From the NCBI GenBank assembly GCA_049602155.1, contig JBMYRH010000030.1, positions 1 to 64,000 on the forward strand: 64,000 bases of DNA. Direction: 5' to 3'. Both the position numbers and the translations under genes were made by a program. This stretch comes from JBMYRH01 sp049602155 (lineage in GTDB: Bacteria > Myxococcota_A > UBA9042 > PHBI01 > JBMYRH01). Every line of letters starts with the position of its first letter. The stretch's first letter is position 1. The notes below the pieces were generated by a model. The model had not been told where the DNA came from, did not search any database, and was given only the letters and a program-made list of their open reading frames with translations. Shown here one piece after another: positions 41,197-51,502 of this stretch.

Positions 41197-41220
41197 TGCC
41201 GAGCATGTGCATGCTCGGCA
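41197..41220. promoter_or_regulatory. Perfect 10-4-10 inverted repeat
   Basis: TGCCGAGCAT, a four-base spacer (GTGC) and ATGCTCGGCA form a perfect dyad. It lacks a T-tract, so it may be a protein-binding operator or a structured RNA element rather than a terminator. It sits 203 bp before the giant gene. Confidence 0.5.
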
Positions 41221-41264
41221 CGATCCCGAACAAGCACTTCCCCAAGAGACCAGTTCTAGGACCT

Positions 41265-41281
41265 GTGGCGACCTCCGCCAC
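41265..41281 (+). terminator. Possible panBC terminator hairpin
   Basis: GTGGCG-ACCTC-CGCCAC forms a perfect six-base-pair stem and five-base loop. GGACTAGTTT follows, giving a very short T-run. Outer CTAG sequences flank it on both sides. It is a weak intrinsic terminator candidate. Confidence 0.35.
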
Positions 41282-41422
41282 GGACTAGTTTCGCCATTTC
41301 GAGGCGTAATACGTGCATTCAATAGTCCGGATGATCAACACTGACGGGTGTCGTCGCATACGCTTTCTCGCGCGCGGGTGCTGTGCGGCTGCTAACTTGG
41401 GGGTTACATCGTTGAGAGGGGC

Positions 41423-44400
41423 ATGTTGAGAGCTACGCTCACAGACATAAGCAGCGCATGGCGACTCACAATCGTCATCATGACGGTCGTTGGTATGACC
41501 CAGTCGACAGCGTTGGCGCTGGACGGGGCCCCATTTGCGCACGAGCCTGCCCAAGCTCAGACCCCGGGCGGCAACCATGGCGGTGTCTACGCCGACTGGG
41601 AATATCCAGACTTCGCCTGGACCGATGAGGACGCCGACGCGTTGGCCGAGTGGATCCCCGCGCCGCTGAACCGTGACGAAGCCATTCAATGGATCGAGTG
41701 GGCACTCGCCGAAGAGCGCATCGATGAGCGGACGGCGACCACCGCCTCGTACACCCTTTGGGACCGCGGCTGGAAGCTCACGAAAGCGTGGCCCGCACCG
41801 GTCCATTACATCGCCTCGGATGGCACGTGGGAGCCCATCGAGACCAGCTTGAAGCCGTCGGGTGACGGATTGCATAGCTGGCACGTCGAGGCCCACCAGA
41901 CGCCTCTCCGCTTCCCAGAGGTCCTCGGACAAGGTGACGTCGAAGTCAGCTTCTTCGGCTTCTCCGAGCCGCTCGCGCTCGGCGCCTCCCCTCGCCTCAC
42001 CGGCGGCGCAGGGCAAGCCGACCTCGACGGGGGACACATCAGCGTTCACGGGTCTCAAGCTGGCTGGCTCTCACCCACAGGAATACAGCACGCCATCGAG
42101 GTGACCGGGTTCGGGATGGTCCAAGCGATCTTCCGGAGTGACGGCGCGCCCCTGGACGCGTCGCGTTTCGAGCAGCGTGTCTCGATCCCGCCAGGGCTGA
42201 AAGCGAGCGTTGATGGCACCGTCGTGCACTTCGTGGACGACGCTGGGGTCGAGCAGGCACGGGTCTTTGGTCATGCGATCACAGCGGCCGGTCAGGCCAA
42301 CGAGGCCCTCGAGTGGCGCGTCACCAAGGACAGCGACGGAGTGACCCTCATCGCCAAGGTCGTCGCGCGTGACACCCGGGACGCCCTCCGAAGCATCAGC
42401 GTGCAATGGCAGCTCGGCCCCGACGCCGTGGGCCACCGCCTTGGTGGCCTCCGCTACGACGGAGGCGAGGGCCGGGTCACCTCCACCTGCGTGAGCTGCG
42501 CAGAGCCGGACGAGGTCGCTGGCGTCTGGGCCGAATTCGACTGGTCCGCGCTGGAACTCGGCTCGGGTGCACTCCGTGCATGGCTTGAGACGCCAGGTCT
42601 CCACGCGTTGGCCGACTTCACGATCGGCCATAGCACCACCAACCCAACGCACCATGGTGGCGCGGAGCGGGACCCCATCGAGGGCCAAGGCATGCTCTGG
42701 GCACTTCCGGCGAACTGGATGGAGCTCCCCGAGGACGCGATCGGCCACGCTCGCGTCGCGTCATCACACCAGCTCGACAGCGGCTTGGCCGTCTCCGTCG
42801 CCCAGGCCAAGGACGGCACGCTCCTCTTCCAAGGTGAGCTGTCCGACGCGATGTACGCCGATCCTTTCCTCGCAGCTCGGCTCGCCGAGAGCAGCGTCAC
42901 CGTTCAGACCCTGGGCGCCCAACTCTTCCCCCTCTATGTCGACAGCTTCCCAGGCACATGCCATGGCTACTCCTGCTGGCAAGAGTACGGGTGGAGCATC
43001 CACGGCACGCACGCTGAGAGCCCGATGGTAAGCCGCGTCGAGACGGGGTTCGCGATCTCGATGCCCACGACCCAGAGCTGCAGCGACGGGACCGAGCCCG
43101 TGAACACATGGTTGGCGTCCCCCTGGGTGACGGTCACCGAGAGCAGCGGCGTACAGGCCATCCGTTGGATCGATGACCTCGCGCTAGAGGGCGACTGGGA
43201 CACGGTCAGCGCCGACCTGAGGCTCGAGTACCGCTTCCGAGACACTGCGTGGCAGATCTCGGGATGGAAAGAGATCGCAGATGGCGCCACCCACGGGGGT
43301 GACCCGGCGTTCGTCGAGCGCTCGGAGGGCGCACGCGACGCCATCAGCTTCGAGCCGGGCACCCTCCCAAGCTCGGTCAGAGACGTCCAACTCCGCTACC
43401 GAATCGAGGGTTCGGCCTGTATCGGCGGTCTCGGTGCTGATCCTCTGGCTGCGGCGAAAGCAGCCGCCGCGAAGGCCAACAAAGCCGGCTGGTGGGGCTG
43501 CAATGGCAGCTGCATTGGTAGCGGCCTCAGCTGCGGTAGCTGTGTCTGCTACTACGGATCTTGCTACATCTATGGCGGCGGCAGTAAGTCCTGCTGGCCT
43601 TGCGGTGGTGGTGCCACGAACACCGGCCAGTGCAACATCGGGTACCGTTACTGCAGCGGCGGCAATTGGAGCGGCTGCAACAACGCCGTCTGCCCATCGA
43701 AAGAGGTCTGTGACGGGGTCGACAACAACTGCAACGGCTCCACGGACGAGCCAGGCTCCTCGGGGTGCATCTGGTTCTATTATGACGCTGATGGAGACGG
43801 CTATGGCTCCAACAGCGCATCGTGCCGTTGCTGGCCTGGGGGAGGCTACACCGCCTGGCAAGCCGGTGACTGCAACAACTACAACGCGAGCATCCACCCT
43901 GGTGCCAGTGAGAAGTGCAACGGCGTTGACGACAATTGCGATGGCCTTTACGACGTCGGGACAGGGCTCCCTGGGTGTAAAACCTTCTACCAAGACGCTG
44001 ATGGCGATGGGTATGGGTCGAGCTCGAACCAATGCCTGTGCTTCCCTCAGGCGTCTTACAACGTGACCAACGCGAGTGACTGCAACGACGGCAACTCGAG
44101 CATCCACCCGGGCCAGAGCGAAAAATGTGGCACCTGGTACGACGACAACTGCAACGGCGCGACCAATGAGCAGAATGCGAGTGGCTGTAACACCTACTAC
44201 TGGGATGCAGACGGCGACGGCTATGGGACAGGGTCATCAGCCTGCTATTGCAGCTCGACGGGCAACTGGCGGGCCGGGACCTCCGGAGACTGCAACGACG
44301 GCTCGAGCAGCATCAACCCGGGTGCCGCCGAGGTATGCAACGGGGTCAACGACAACTGCAAGAACGGCACCGACGAGGGGCTCGGATCGACGACCTGCGG

Positions 44401-47400
44401 TAAAGGCCAGTGTTACCATACGCAGGCGAACTGTGTGGGCGGATCACCGCAAAGTTGCGACCCCTATCAAGGGGCGAAAGCGGAGTCCTGTGACGGCGCC
44501 GACAACGATTGCGATGGCAGCGTCGATGAGAACTGGAGCCTAGGGAAGCCTTGTGATGGCTCGGACGCCGACCAGTGCGCCGAGGGCATCTACGTGTGTA
44601 ACGGCTCAGGTGGCGCCACGTGCAACGACTACTCCGGTAACAGCGTCGAGGTCTGCGACGGTATCGATAACGACTGCGACGGCCTCACCGACGAAGCAAA
44701 CGCCAACGGCTGCACGGTGTACTACATCGACGGTGACGGTGACGGCTACGGCGTCGGAGGCAGCTCCGTCTGCACGTGTGGCCCCTCGGGCAGCTACAAG
44801 GCCACGAACACGAGCGACTGTGTAGACAGCGACGGGAACATCCACCCCGGTCACCCCGAGTGGTGCGACAACAAAGACAACGACTGCGACGGCGGCACTG
44901 ATGAGGGCTACGGGCTCGGTGCCAGCTGTGATTCGTCGGACTCCGACAGCTGCTCTGACGGCATCATCATCTGTGACGGGAACCTCTCCACGCGATGTGA
45001 CGGTGAGCTGCTCTTCGCCCTGGACTTCAACGACGGTAAGTCCGACGCGTCGGGCAACGGCCGGTGGTATGGCCTCCGCAATGGTGCCCATCATGTACCG
45101 AACGGTCAGACTTGGGGTGGGCTCGAGTTCGACGGTCAAAACGACTACATGTACCTCAAGCACGGTACGGACTTGCTGCCCAAGGAGGGCATCACTATCG
45201 GCATGTGGGTCCACCCTGATGCGGGGATGAACTGCAGTGGCTCGAACAACTGGCGCTACCTCGCAGCCAAGAGCGGCTGGGGCGAATACCACCTGATCTT
45301 CGAGCAGAACTACAGCGTGGGCTGGACGATCCGGGTCAATGGCTCCGACCAGCGCCTGTGGACAGGAGGCAACACGCTTCCTGCGAACCAGTGGTCGCAC
45401 TACGTGGCGACATACAACTTCCGAACCGGCGAACAGCGCGCCTACGTCAACGGGGCCCTAGCCGCCTCGCGTACAGGCCCGACAGGCACCCTCCCGAACT
45501 ACGGCGGCGAGCTCCGATTTGGCAACTGGAGCACCCAGTCGGCCTGCCGCTCGGGCAGCGGCGCCTACAACGGACGCGTGGACGACATCCTCTTCTACCG
45601 TCGCGCCCTAGACGACACCGAAATTGCGACCATTTACGGGAAGGAAGGTCGCCCGACGAATGAACCGAACTTGGGCTTCAACAGCGAGTTCTGCGACGGC
45701 ATCGACAATGACTGCGATGGCAGCACCGATGAAGGCCACAACAGCGGCGCCTCCTGTGACAGCAGCGCCGACGCAGACCTCTGCCAGGACAACCGCACGA
45801 GCTGTGATGAGACCGGCTACGGTGTCGACTGCCGCGAAGGACCGGTCGCGCGGTGGTTGGACGGTGCCCATGACGGCAACACGGTGCTCGACACCTCCGG
45901 CAACGGGGTCAACGGCACTGCGTACAATGTGTCGTTCCAGTCGGAGGGTGCCTACTTCAACGGCTCGAACGCGTACGTCCGCGTGCCGGGCCACTCCCTG
46001 CTCGATGCGCCCAACTACAGTGTCGCTCTGTGGGTTAAACCTCAGAGCACGTCCACATACTGGACCGGGGTCTTCGGACAGCATGGCGGCGGGCGCTCGA
46101 TGAACTTCTGGATGGGCGCCTCCAATGGCGGCGGCCCCTACCAGGTCCACCACACCGGCGGTGTGCCGGGCAACTGGAACTTCACCTGCGATGCGTGGGG
46201 GCTCGACCAAAACAGCTGGAACCATGTCGTGCTCACCCACGACGCCGACGGTGCGAGGCGCACGTACATCAACGGCAACCAAGTCTGTCACACGACCAGC
46301 CCGGGCGAGAACACCAGCACCGGCAACCACCCCATCGTGATGGGGCGAAACCTCGACGGCGGCAACAGCAACTACTTCAAGGGGTGGATGAAGGACGTCA
46401 CCCTTTACCGGTACGCAATAACCCCAACCGAGGTCGCCGAGAGCTATGTGAGCGACACCAGCAGCTCCGCCAACCTTGAGCTGTGCGACAAGATCGACAA
46501 CGACTGCGACGGCATCACTGACGAGGGCTACTCGCTCTACGCCTCCTGCGAGGGTAGCGATATCGACAGCTGCCAAGACGGCACGATCATCTGCAGCGCC
46601 TCCGGGACCAGCACTGAGTGTCGTGATGCGAGCCCGGTCGGGTTCTGGGACTTCAATGAAGGCTCAGGCAACACAGTGGCAGATGTCGCGGACAACCAGA
46701 ACCCACGACAGGGTGTCTTCCAATCCGATCCAGCCTTTGTCACCGGGAAGATCGGCACAGCGCTCGCTTTTGATGGCAACGACGCCGTCAACATCGGCAA
46801 CCACCCGGAGATCAAGCTCGTCGGGCGAGAGATGACGATGGAGGCGTGGATTCGAAGCACAAACTCAAGCGTGTACGGGATCATCCTCAATAAAGAATCC
46901 TCCTACGAGATCGGCGTCCGCAACGGAGGCCGCTTCCAATGCGCGATTAAGACCACCGACAGGGGCTGGAAGTGGCGCGGCTACACCCAAGTCAACGACA
47001 ACCAGTGGCACCACGTCGCCTGCGTGCTCGACACCGACGGGATGATCCGTACCTACGTCGACGGCAACCTTGACCACGTAGAGGGCCCCGTCATCTTCAC
47101 GGACTCCGGCCACATCTCCGATACAAACGAACAGCTCCGGATCGGCCGCCGCAAGAGCGGGATGTACTTCAAGAACGGCATCATCGACGAGGTCGCGGTC
47201 TATGGCGTCGCGCTGACAGAGGCGGAGATCAAGGCCCGAGCCACCGGCAATGAGCAGCTCGTCACCAAGAACTACGAACGCTGCGATGACCGCGACAACA
47301 ACTGCAACAACGCGACAGATGAGCCCTACTCGGACAAGGGAGACCTCTGCCAACTCGGAGGCTGCTCCACCGGCGAAATGGTCTGCAACAGCACAATGAC

Positions 47401-50400
47401 GGGCACCTATTGTCAGGAGACCAGCGGTGGTGGCTCCGCCATCCCAGAGCTGTGCAATGGCGAGGATGACGACTGCGACGGCACCATCGATGAGGACTTC
47501 ACCTACAGCTACCAGGGCTTGGTCCGGCGTGTCGGTCAAGCCTGCGACGGATTCGGTGACTGCGGCGTCGGCACGGTGGAGTGCATCTCCGAGGTCGCGG
47601 CGACCTGCTCAACCAACCCAGACGGTTCGTCTTCACAGGCCAAAGCTGAGGTCTGTGACTACCAAGACAATGACTGCGACCAGAGCGCAGACGATGGCAT
47701 CTCCTACCAAGGCGCTGCGGTCGGTGGCAGCTGTGATGGCATCGGCGCCTGCGGCGCGGGCGTCGTCGAGTGTAACCTCTCCTCCGTGACCCCGACCTGC
47801 TCGACCAACCCGGACGGCTCAGACTCCAAGGCCGTGGCTGAGATCTGCGATGGGCTAGACAACGACTGCGACGGCGCGACCGATGAAGGCTACATGTACG
47901 CCGACCCGGTCGCGGGTGTGAACCGCGTCATCGGCCAGTTCTGCTACGGCTACGGCACCTGTGGTGCTGGCGTGGTCGTATGTGCAGGGCCCTCCGGCGC
48001 CACGTGCTCAACCAACCCGGGCATGATCAACGACAACTCGAAACCCGAGACATGCAACGCGCTCGATGACGACTGTGACGGCAGCACGGATGAGACCCTG
48101 TCCGGCGGCGCCCTGACGCAAGCCTGCTACACTGGCCCCTCCGGCACGCAAAACGTCGGCGTCTGCGTCGGCGGGGTACGGACGTGTAGCTCAGGCAACT
48201 ACGGCGGCTGCATCGGCGAGATCACCCCCGGCGCCAATGACATGAGCTGCGACGGCAAGGATCAAGACTGTGACGGCTCGGTCGACGAGAATTACGTGAC
48301 CACGAGCTGTGGCGTCGGTGAATGCAGCGCGACCTCCTCCTGTGTCGCTGGCACGGAGAAGGCCTGCAGCCCTGGCACGCCCAAAGCCGACAATCAGTGC
48401 GACGGTCTAGACAACGATTGCGACGGCTCCAAGGACGAACACTACGTCACGCAGACGTGCGGGAAAGGCGTCTGCGCGGCCACCTCTTCCTGCACAAATG
48501 GAAACGAGAAGGCCTGCAGCCCTGGCAGCCCGACGATGACCGTCGAAGCGAACAACTGTGACACGCTGGACAACGACTGCGATGGCAGTACAGACGAGAG
48601 CTATGACGACGGCGTCGTGTGCACCGACTCGACGTGTATCAACGGCGTCGCCAGCAACACCCCGAATCATGGCACCTGCCAAGATGGTGAATCATGCACC
48701 GACGACAGCTGTCACCCTCAGTTCGACTGCGTGAACGTCGCGGACAACACGAACGCGCCAGACCAAGGGCAAATCGACGCAAACCCCTGCACGACTCTGC
48801 AGTGTTACGGCGGGACGAGCCAAAACCTCGCGGATGACAGCCTGATCCCCGACGACGGACTCTGGGCTACGATCGACACCTGCTCTGGCGGCGTCGCGTC
48901 CCACACCATCTCCGAAAACGCCTGCGTGATCGACGGCGTCTCCTACAACAAGGGCGACGTCGACCCGTCAAACTCCTGTCGAGTCTGCTACCCGGCAGAG
49001 TCTCAGACCAGCTTCAGCGGCACGATCTTGCGCGAGAATTTCGACAAGGCCGACGCCGATGGTTGGGAGATGGTCGACGGAAGCGCCTCTGGTGTCATCT
49101 GGCACCAAAGCAAAGCCCGAGCCCACTCCCCTGAGTGGTCCCTCTACATGGGAGATCCCACCCACGCCTCGTACGGTGTCGGCGCCCGGGTCCACACGTG
49201 GGCGACATCACCCGAGTTCTGGTTGCCGCCGGGCATCGTCTCGATGTTGAGCTTCCGTGTCTGGCTTGAGACCGAGGCCTTCAACCAGGCCGTCAGCTTC
49301 GACGTCCTCTACCTTGATGTGGTGCGGGCTGACGGCACGTCGGTCCCCGTCTGGAACTCCGTTGACAGCCTCAATGGGACCACCGCCGGGAACTTCCGTC
49401 AGGTCACGGTCGACCTCGGTGACTTCACTGACCAATCTGTGCGCCTCCGCTGGCGATTCGACAGTGGTGACGAGCTCTTCAACGACTTCGAGGGCGTCTA
49501 CGTCGATGACATCGCTGTGACGACCGCTTGCTGCAGCAGCGCTTCCGATTGCGACGACAGCGACGACTGTACCATCGACTCCTGTCAGTCTGGGCGGTGT
49601 GACTACATACACACCTGTGAACTGTGTTCGCCCACGCCCGTGAACATGATGGTCCTGCTCGACCACTCGGGAAGCATGAACAAGCAAGCCCACGCGGGGA
49701 CATCCTTGAGCCGCTGGCAGGCCGCCACCAACAGCTTGGTGCAGGTCCTCTCGACCTATGGTCCGGTGCTCAACACCTCCCTCAAGCTCTTCAAGACCCC
49801 AGGACCGGCTCCATGCAACGTCAGCCCAGATGGGCTTGAGCTGCCCTTCCACTCATCATCACAAGATGTCGCGAACTTCCTGACACCGCTCGTCCCTGGT
49901 GGCCTCTCACCCATGGCAAGCGGCCTCTACGGCGCAGAAGCCGCGTACGCGAACTCGGGGCTCTCCGGTACGAAGTACGTGTTGCTCATCACCGATGGGA
50001 CAGAGACTTGTGGCGGTGACCCGGTCAAGGCGGTCGAGGACCTCTACGCTGCGGGCCTTGATGTCTATGTCATCGGCTTCGGGGCGCCTGGTGATGACGG
50101 TATCGATCACGACGTCCTGAACGACATGGCCGAAGCCGGTGGACACGGTCGCAACATCGAGACCGCCGATGAGGCCGCCTACTACCACGCGTCGAGCAGT
50201 CAGCAGCTGACAGAGGTGATGATCGACATCTTCGGCAAGGCAGCTGCAGAGAGCTGCAACGGCATCGACGATGACTGTGACGGCGTCACCGACGAGGGCG
50301 TGACGCCGATCGTCTGCAACGTGGACTGTGGCGTCTGGGGCAAAGCCGGTGAGCGGACGTGCTCAGGTGGCAGCTACAGCGAGTGCACCATCAGCCCCGA

Positions 50401-51502
50401 GACCGAGATCTGTAACAACGAGGATGACGACTGCAACGGCACGATCGACGACCAATGGACCGACGATGACGGACCGGCCTTGGGTGAAGCGTGCTCCCTC
50501 GGTGTGGGTGAGTGCCGCCGTGACGGCGTGTTCGTCTGCCCCCTCAATCAGATCACAGAGCCTGTCTGTAACGCCGTCCCAGCTCAGCCGACCCCAGAGG
50601 TCTGTGACAACCTCGACAACGACTGCGACGGCCTCATCGACGATGGCCTGAAGCGCGACTGCTCCACGGCCTGTGGTCCAGGCAATGAGGTCTGCATCGC
50701 GGGTAACTGGGTCAACTGCGACGCCCCGCCGGTGCTCCCCGATAACCAGTGTGACTACATCGACAACGACTGCGACGGGACGACCGACCCGCTCTACCCC
50801 GAGGTGCATGACGAGTGCGACGGCTCCGACAGCGACTACTGCGCCTACGGCACGTGGACCTGCCGCTCCGCTGAAGACGGCACCGAGTGCATCAATGAAG
50901 ACCCCGAGGACGTCGTCGAGGTCTGTGACGGTGTGGAAGACGAGGACTGCGACGGCCAAACCGACGAAGAGAATGCAGTCGGCTGTACCGACCGCTGGTA
51001 CGACGCGGATGGTGACCAATACGGCGCTGCAGGCCCACGTTGTCTGTGTACGCCCGTCGACAAGTGGACCGCGACACAAGGCGGCGACTGCAATGACGCC
51101 AACGCCAACGCTTTCCCTGGCAACCCCGAGGTCTGTGACAACGTCGACAATGACTGCAATGCGATCACAGACGAAGATCCCGAAGAGATCGGCGACCCCC
51201 TCAACAGGGAGTGCTACGAGGGCCCCGAGGGCACCTTGAATGTTGGCATCTGCCGTGAGGGAACAGAGAAATGCTATGCGGGTGTTTGGAGCGCATGCCT
51301 GGATCAGGTCATGCCTCAAACCGAGATCTGCAACGGCCTTGATGATGACTGCGATGCCTTCGCAGATCCCGATGAGCCAAACTTCCTGGCGGGGGAGAAG
51401 GGCGCTGATCACCCATGCTTCGCGGATCCCAACTGCACACTGGGCACCTGCTACTGCATGGAGAACGATCAAACGAACGAGTGGAGCTGCATCCTCGAGT
51501 GA
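41423..51502 (+). CDS. Giant (3359 aa) MopE-repeat/LamG/VWA surface protein
   Basis: This exported protein has a signal peptide (IVIMTVVGMTQSTALA) and a unique N-terminal region to about residue 690. Cys-rich modules follow, with 24 motifs of the CDGxDNDCDGxxDE type (MopE-like, putative metal binding) and several calcium-loop-like YYDADGDGYG stretches. Three LamG/concanavalin-like domains lie near residues 1195-1415, 1473-1683 and 1736-1950. A MAM-like beta-sandwich spans about 2533-2705. A von Willebrand A domain (about 2736-2943) has an intact MIDAS start, LLDHSGSMN. It is probably a secreted or cell-surface adhesin or matrix protein. The downstream beta-barrel gene starts on its stop codon. 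The frame is intact over 10 kb. Confidence 0.88.
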   Translation: MLRATLTDISSAWRLTIVIMTVVGMTQSTALALDGAPFAHEPAQAQTPGGNHGGVYADWEYPDFAWTDEDADALAEWIPAPLNRDEAIQWIEWALAEERIDERTATTASYTLWDRGWKLTKAWPAPVHYIASDGTWEPIETSLKPSGDGLHSWHVEAHQTPLRFPEVLGQGDVEVSFFGFSEPLALGASPRLTGGAGQADLDGGHISVHGSQAGWLSPTGIQHAIEVTGFGMVQAIFRSDGAPLDASRFEQRVSIPPGLKASVDGTVVHFVDDAGVEQARVFGHAITAAGQANEALEWRVTKDSDGVTLIAKVVARDTRDALRSISVQWQLGPDAVGHRLGGLRYDGGEGRVTSTCVSCAEPDEVAGVWAEFDWSALELGSGALRAWLETPGLHALADFTIGHSTTNPTHHGGAERDPIEGQGMLWALPANWMELPEDAIGHARVASSHQLDSGLAVSVAQAKDGTLLFQGELSDAMYADPFLAARLAESSVTVQTLGAQLFPLYVDSFPGTCHGYSCWQEYGWSIHGTHAESPMVSRVETGFAISMPTTQSCSDGTEPVNTWLASPWVTVTESSGVQAIRWIDDLALEGDWDTVSADLRLEYRFRDTAWQISGWKEIADGATHGGDPAFVERSEGARDAISFEPGTLPSSVRDVQLRYRIEGSACIGGLGADPLAAAKAAAAKANKAGWWGCNGSCIGSGLSCGSCVCYYGSCYIYGGGSKSCWPCGGGATNTGQCNIGYRYCSGGNWSGCNNAVCPSKEVCDGVDNNCNGSTDEPGSSGCIWFYYDADGDGYGSNSASCRCWPGGGYTAWQAGDCNNYNASIHPGASEKCNGVDDNCDGLYDVGTGLPGCKTFYQDADGDGYGSSSNQCLCFPQASYNVTNASDCNDGNSSIHPGQSEKCGTWYDDNCNGATNEQNASGCNTYYWDADGDGYGTGSSACYCSSTGNWRAGTSGDCNDGSSSINPGAAEVCNGVNDNCKNGTDEGLGSTTCGKGQCYHTQANCVGGSPQSCDPYQGAKAESCDGADNDCDGSVDENWSLGKPCDGSDADQCAEGIYVCNGSGGATCNDYSGNSVEVCDGIDNDCDGLTDEANANGCTVYYIDGDGDGYGVGGSSVCTCGPSGSYKATNTSDCVDSDGNIHPGHPEWCDNKDNDCDGGTDEGYGLGASCDSSDSDSCSDGIIICDGNLSTRCDGELLFALDFNDGKSDASGNGRWYGLRNGAHHVPNGQTWGGLEFDGQNDYMYLKHGTDLLPKEGITIGMWVHPDAGMNCSGSNNWRYLAAKSGWGEYHLIFEQNYSVGWTIRVNGSDQRLWTGGNTLPANQWSHYVATYNFRTGEQRAYVNGALAASRTGPTGTLPNYGGELRFGNWSTQSACRSGSGAYNGRVDDILFYRRALDDTEIATIYGKEGRPTNEPNLGFNSEFCDGIDNDCDGSTDEGHNSGASCDSSADADLCQDNRTSCDETGYGVDCREGPVARWLDGAHDGNTVLDTSGNGVNGTAYNVSFQSEGAYFNGSNAYVRVPGHSLLDAPNYSVALWVKPQSTSTYWTGVFGQHGGGRSMNFWMGASNGGGPYQVHHTGGVPGNWNFTCDAWGLDQNSWNHVVLTHDADGARRTYINGNQVCHTTSPGENTSTGNHPIVMGRNLDGGNSNYFKGWMKDVTLYRYAITPTEVAESYVSDTSSSANLELCDKIDNDCDGITDEGYSLYASCEGSDIDSCQDGTIICSASGTSTECRDASPVGFWDFNEGSGNTVADVADNQNPRQGVFQSDPAFVTGKIGTALAFDGNDAVNIGNHPEIKLVGREMTMEAWIRSTNSSVYGIILNKESSYEIGVRNGGRFQCAIKTTDRGWKWRGYTQVNDNQWHHVACVLDTDGMIRTYVDGNLDHVEGPVIFTDSGHISDTNEQLRIGRRKSGMYFKNGIIDEVAVYGVALTEAEIKARATGNEQLVTKNYERCDDRDNNCNNATDEPYSDKGDLCQLGGCSTGEMVCNSTMTGTYCQETSGGGSAIPELCNGEDDDCDGTIDEDFTYSYQGLVRRVGQACDGFGDCGVGTVECISEVAATCSTNPDGSSSQAKAEVCDYQDNDCDQSADDGISYQGAAVGGSCDGIGACGAGVVECNLSSVTPTCSTNPDGSDSKAVAEICDGLDNDCDGATDEGYMYADPVAGVNRVIGQFCYGYGTCGAGVVVCAGPSGATCSTNPGMINDNSKPETCNALDDDCDGSTDETLSGGALTQACYTGPSGTQNVGVCVGGVRTCSSGNYGGCIGEITPGANDMSCDGKDQDCDGSVDENYVTTSCGVGECSATSSCVAGTEKACSPGTPKADNQCDGLDNDCDGSKDEHYVTQTCGKGVCAATSSCTNGNEKACSPGSPTMTVEANNCDTLDNDCDGSTDESYDDGVVCTDSTCINGVASNTPNHGTCQDGESCTDDSCHPQFDCVNVADNTNAPDQGQIDANPCTTLQCYGGTSQNLADDSLIPDDGLWATIDTCSGGVASHTISENACVIDGVSYNKGDVDPSNSCRVCYPAESQTSFSGTILRENFDKADADGWEMVDGSASGVIWHQSKARAHSPEWSLYMGDPTHASYGVGARVHTWATSPEFWLPPGIVSMLSFRVWLETEAFNQAVSFDVLYLDVVRADGTSVPVWNSVDSLNGTTAGNFRQVTVDLGDFTDQSVRLRWRFDSGDELFNDFEGVYVDDIAVTTACCSSASDCDDSDDCTIDSCQSGRCDYIHTCELCSPTPVNMMVLLDHSGSMNKQAHAGTSLSRWQAATNSLVQVLSTYGPVLNTSLKLFKTPGPAPCNVSPDGLELPFHSSSQDVANFLTPLVPGGLSPMASGLYGAEAAYANSGLSGTKYVLLITDGTETCGGDPVKAVEDLYAAGLDVYVIGFGAPGDDGIDHDVLNDMAEAGGHGRNIETADEAAYYHASSSQQLTEVMIDIFGKAAAESCNGIDDDCDGVTDEGVTPIVCNVDCGVWGKAGERTCSGGSYSECTISPETEICNNEDDDCNGTIDDQWTDDDGPALGEACSLGVGECRRDGVFVCPLNQITEPVCNAVPAQPTPEVCDNLDNDCDGLIDDGLKRDCSTACGPGNEVCIAGNWVNCDAPPVLPDNQCDYIDNDCDGTTDPLYPEVHDECDGSDSDYCAYGTWTCRSAEDGTECINEDPEDVVEVCDGVEDEDCDGQTDEENAVGCTDRWYDADGDQYGAAGPRCLCTPVDKWTATQGGDCNDANANAFPGNPEVCDNVDNDCNAITDEDPEEIGDPLNRECYEGPEGTLNVGICREGTEKCYAGVWSACLDQVMPQTEICNGLDDDCDAFADPDEPNFLAGEKGADHPCFADPNCTLGTCYCMENDQTNEWSCILE
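44860..47290 (+). repeat. Three tandem copies of a Cys-linker plus LamG module inside the giant gene
   Basis: Modules of about 0.8 kb begin near 44860, 45690 and 46480. Each has a CDxxDNDCDGxTDEG motif, a linker of the form ASCxxSDxDxCxDGxxxC and a roughly 210-residue LamG-like domain. The linkers read GASCDSSDSDSC, GASCDSSADADLC and YASCEGSDIDSC. The protein-level similarity suggests duplication that has since diverged. Confidence 0.7.

Larger units (their letters stand above)
41078..41422. other. Gene-free spacer between panC and the giant surface-protein gene
   Basis: I find no plausible coding frame or RNA gene in these 345 bp. The spacer holds two dyads, described separately, and no convincing -35/-10 pair. 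GAGAGGGG immediately before ATG 41423 serves as ribosome site for the giant gene. Confidence 0.6.

Noticed and set aside
41078..41422. RNA gene or riboswitch before the giant gene
   Set aside because: Only simple hairpins are visible; there is no tRNA-like fold or known riboswitch consensus.
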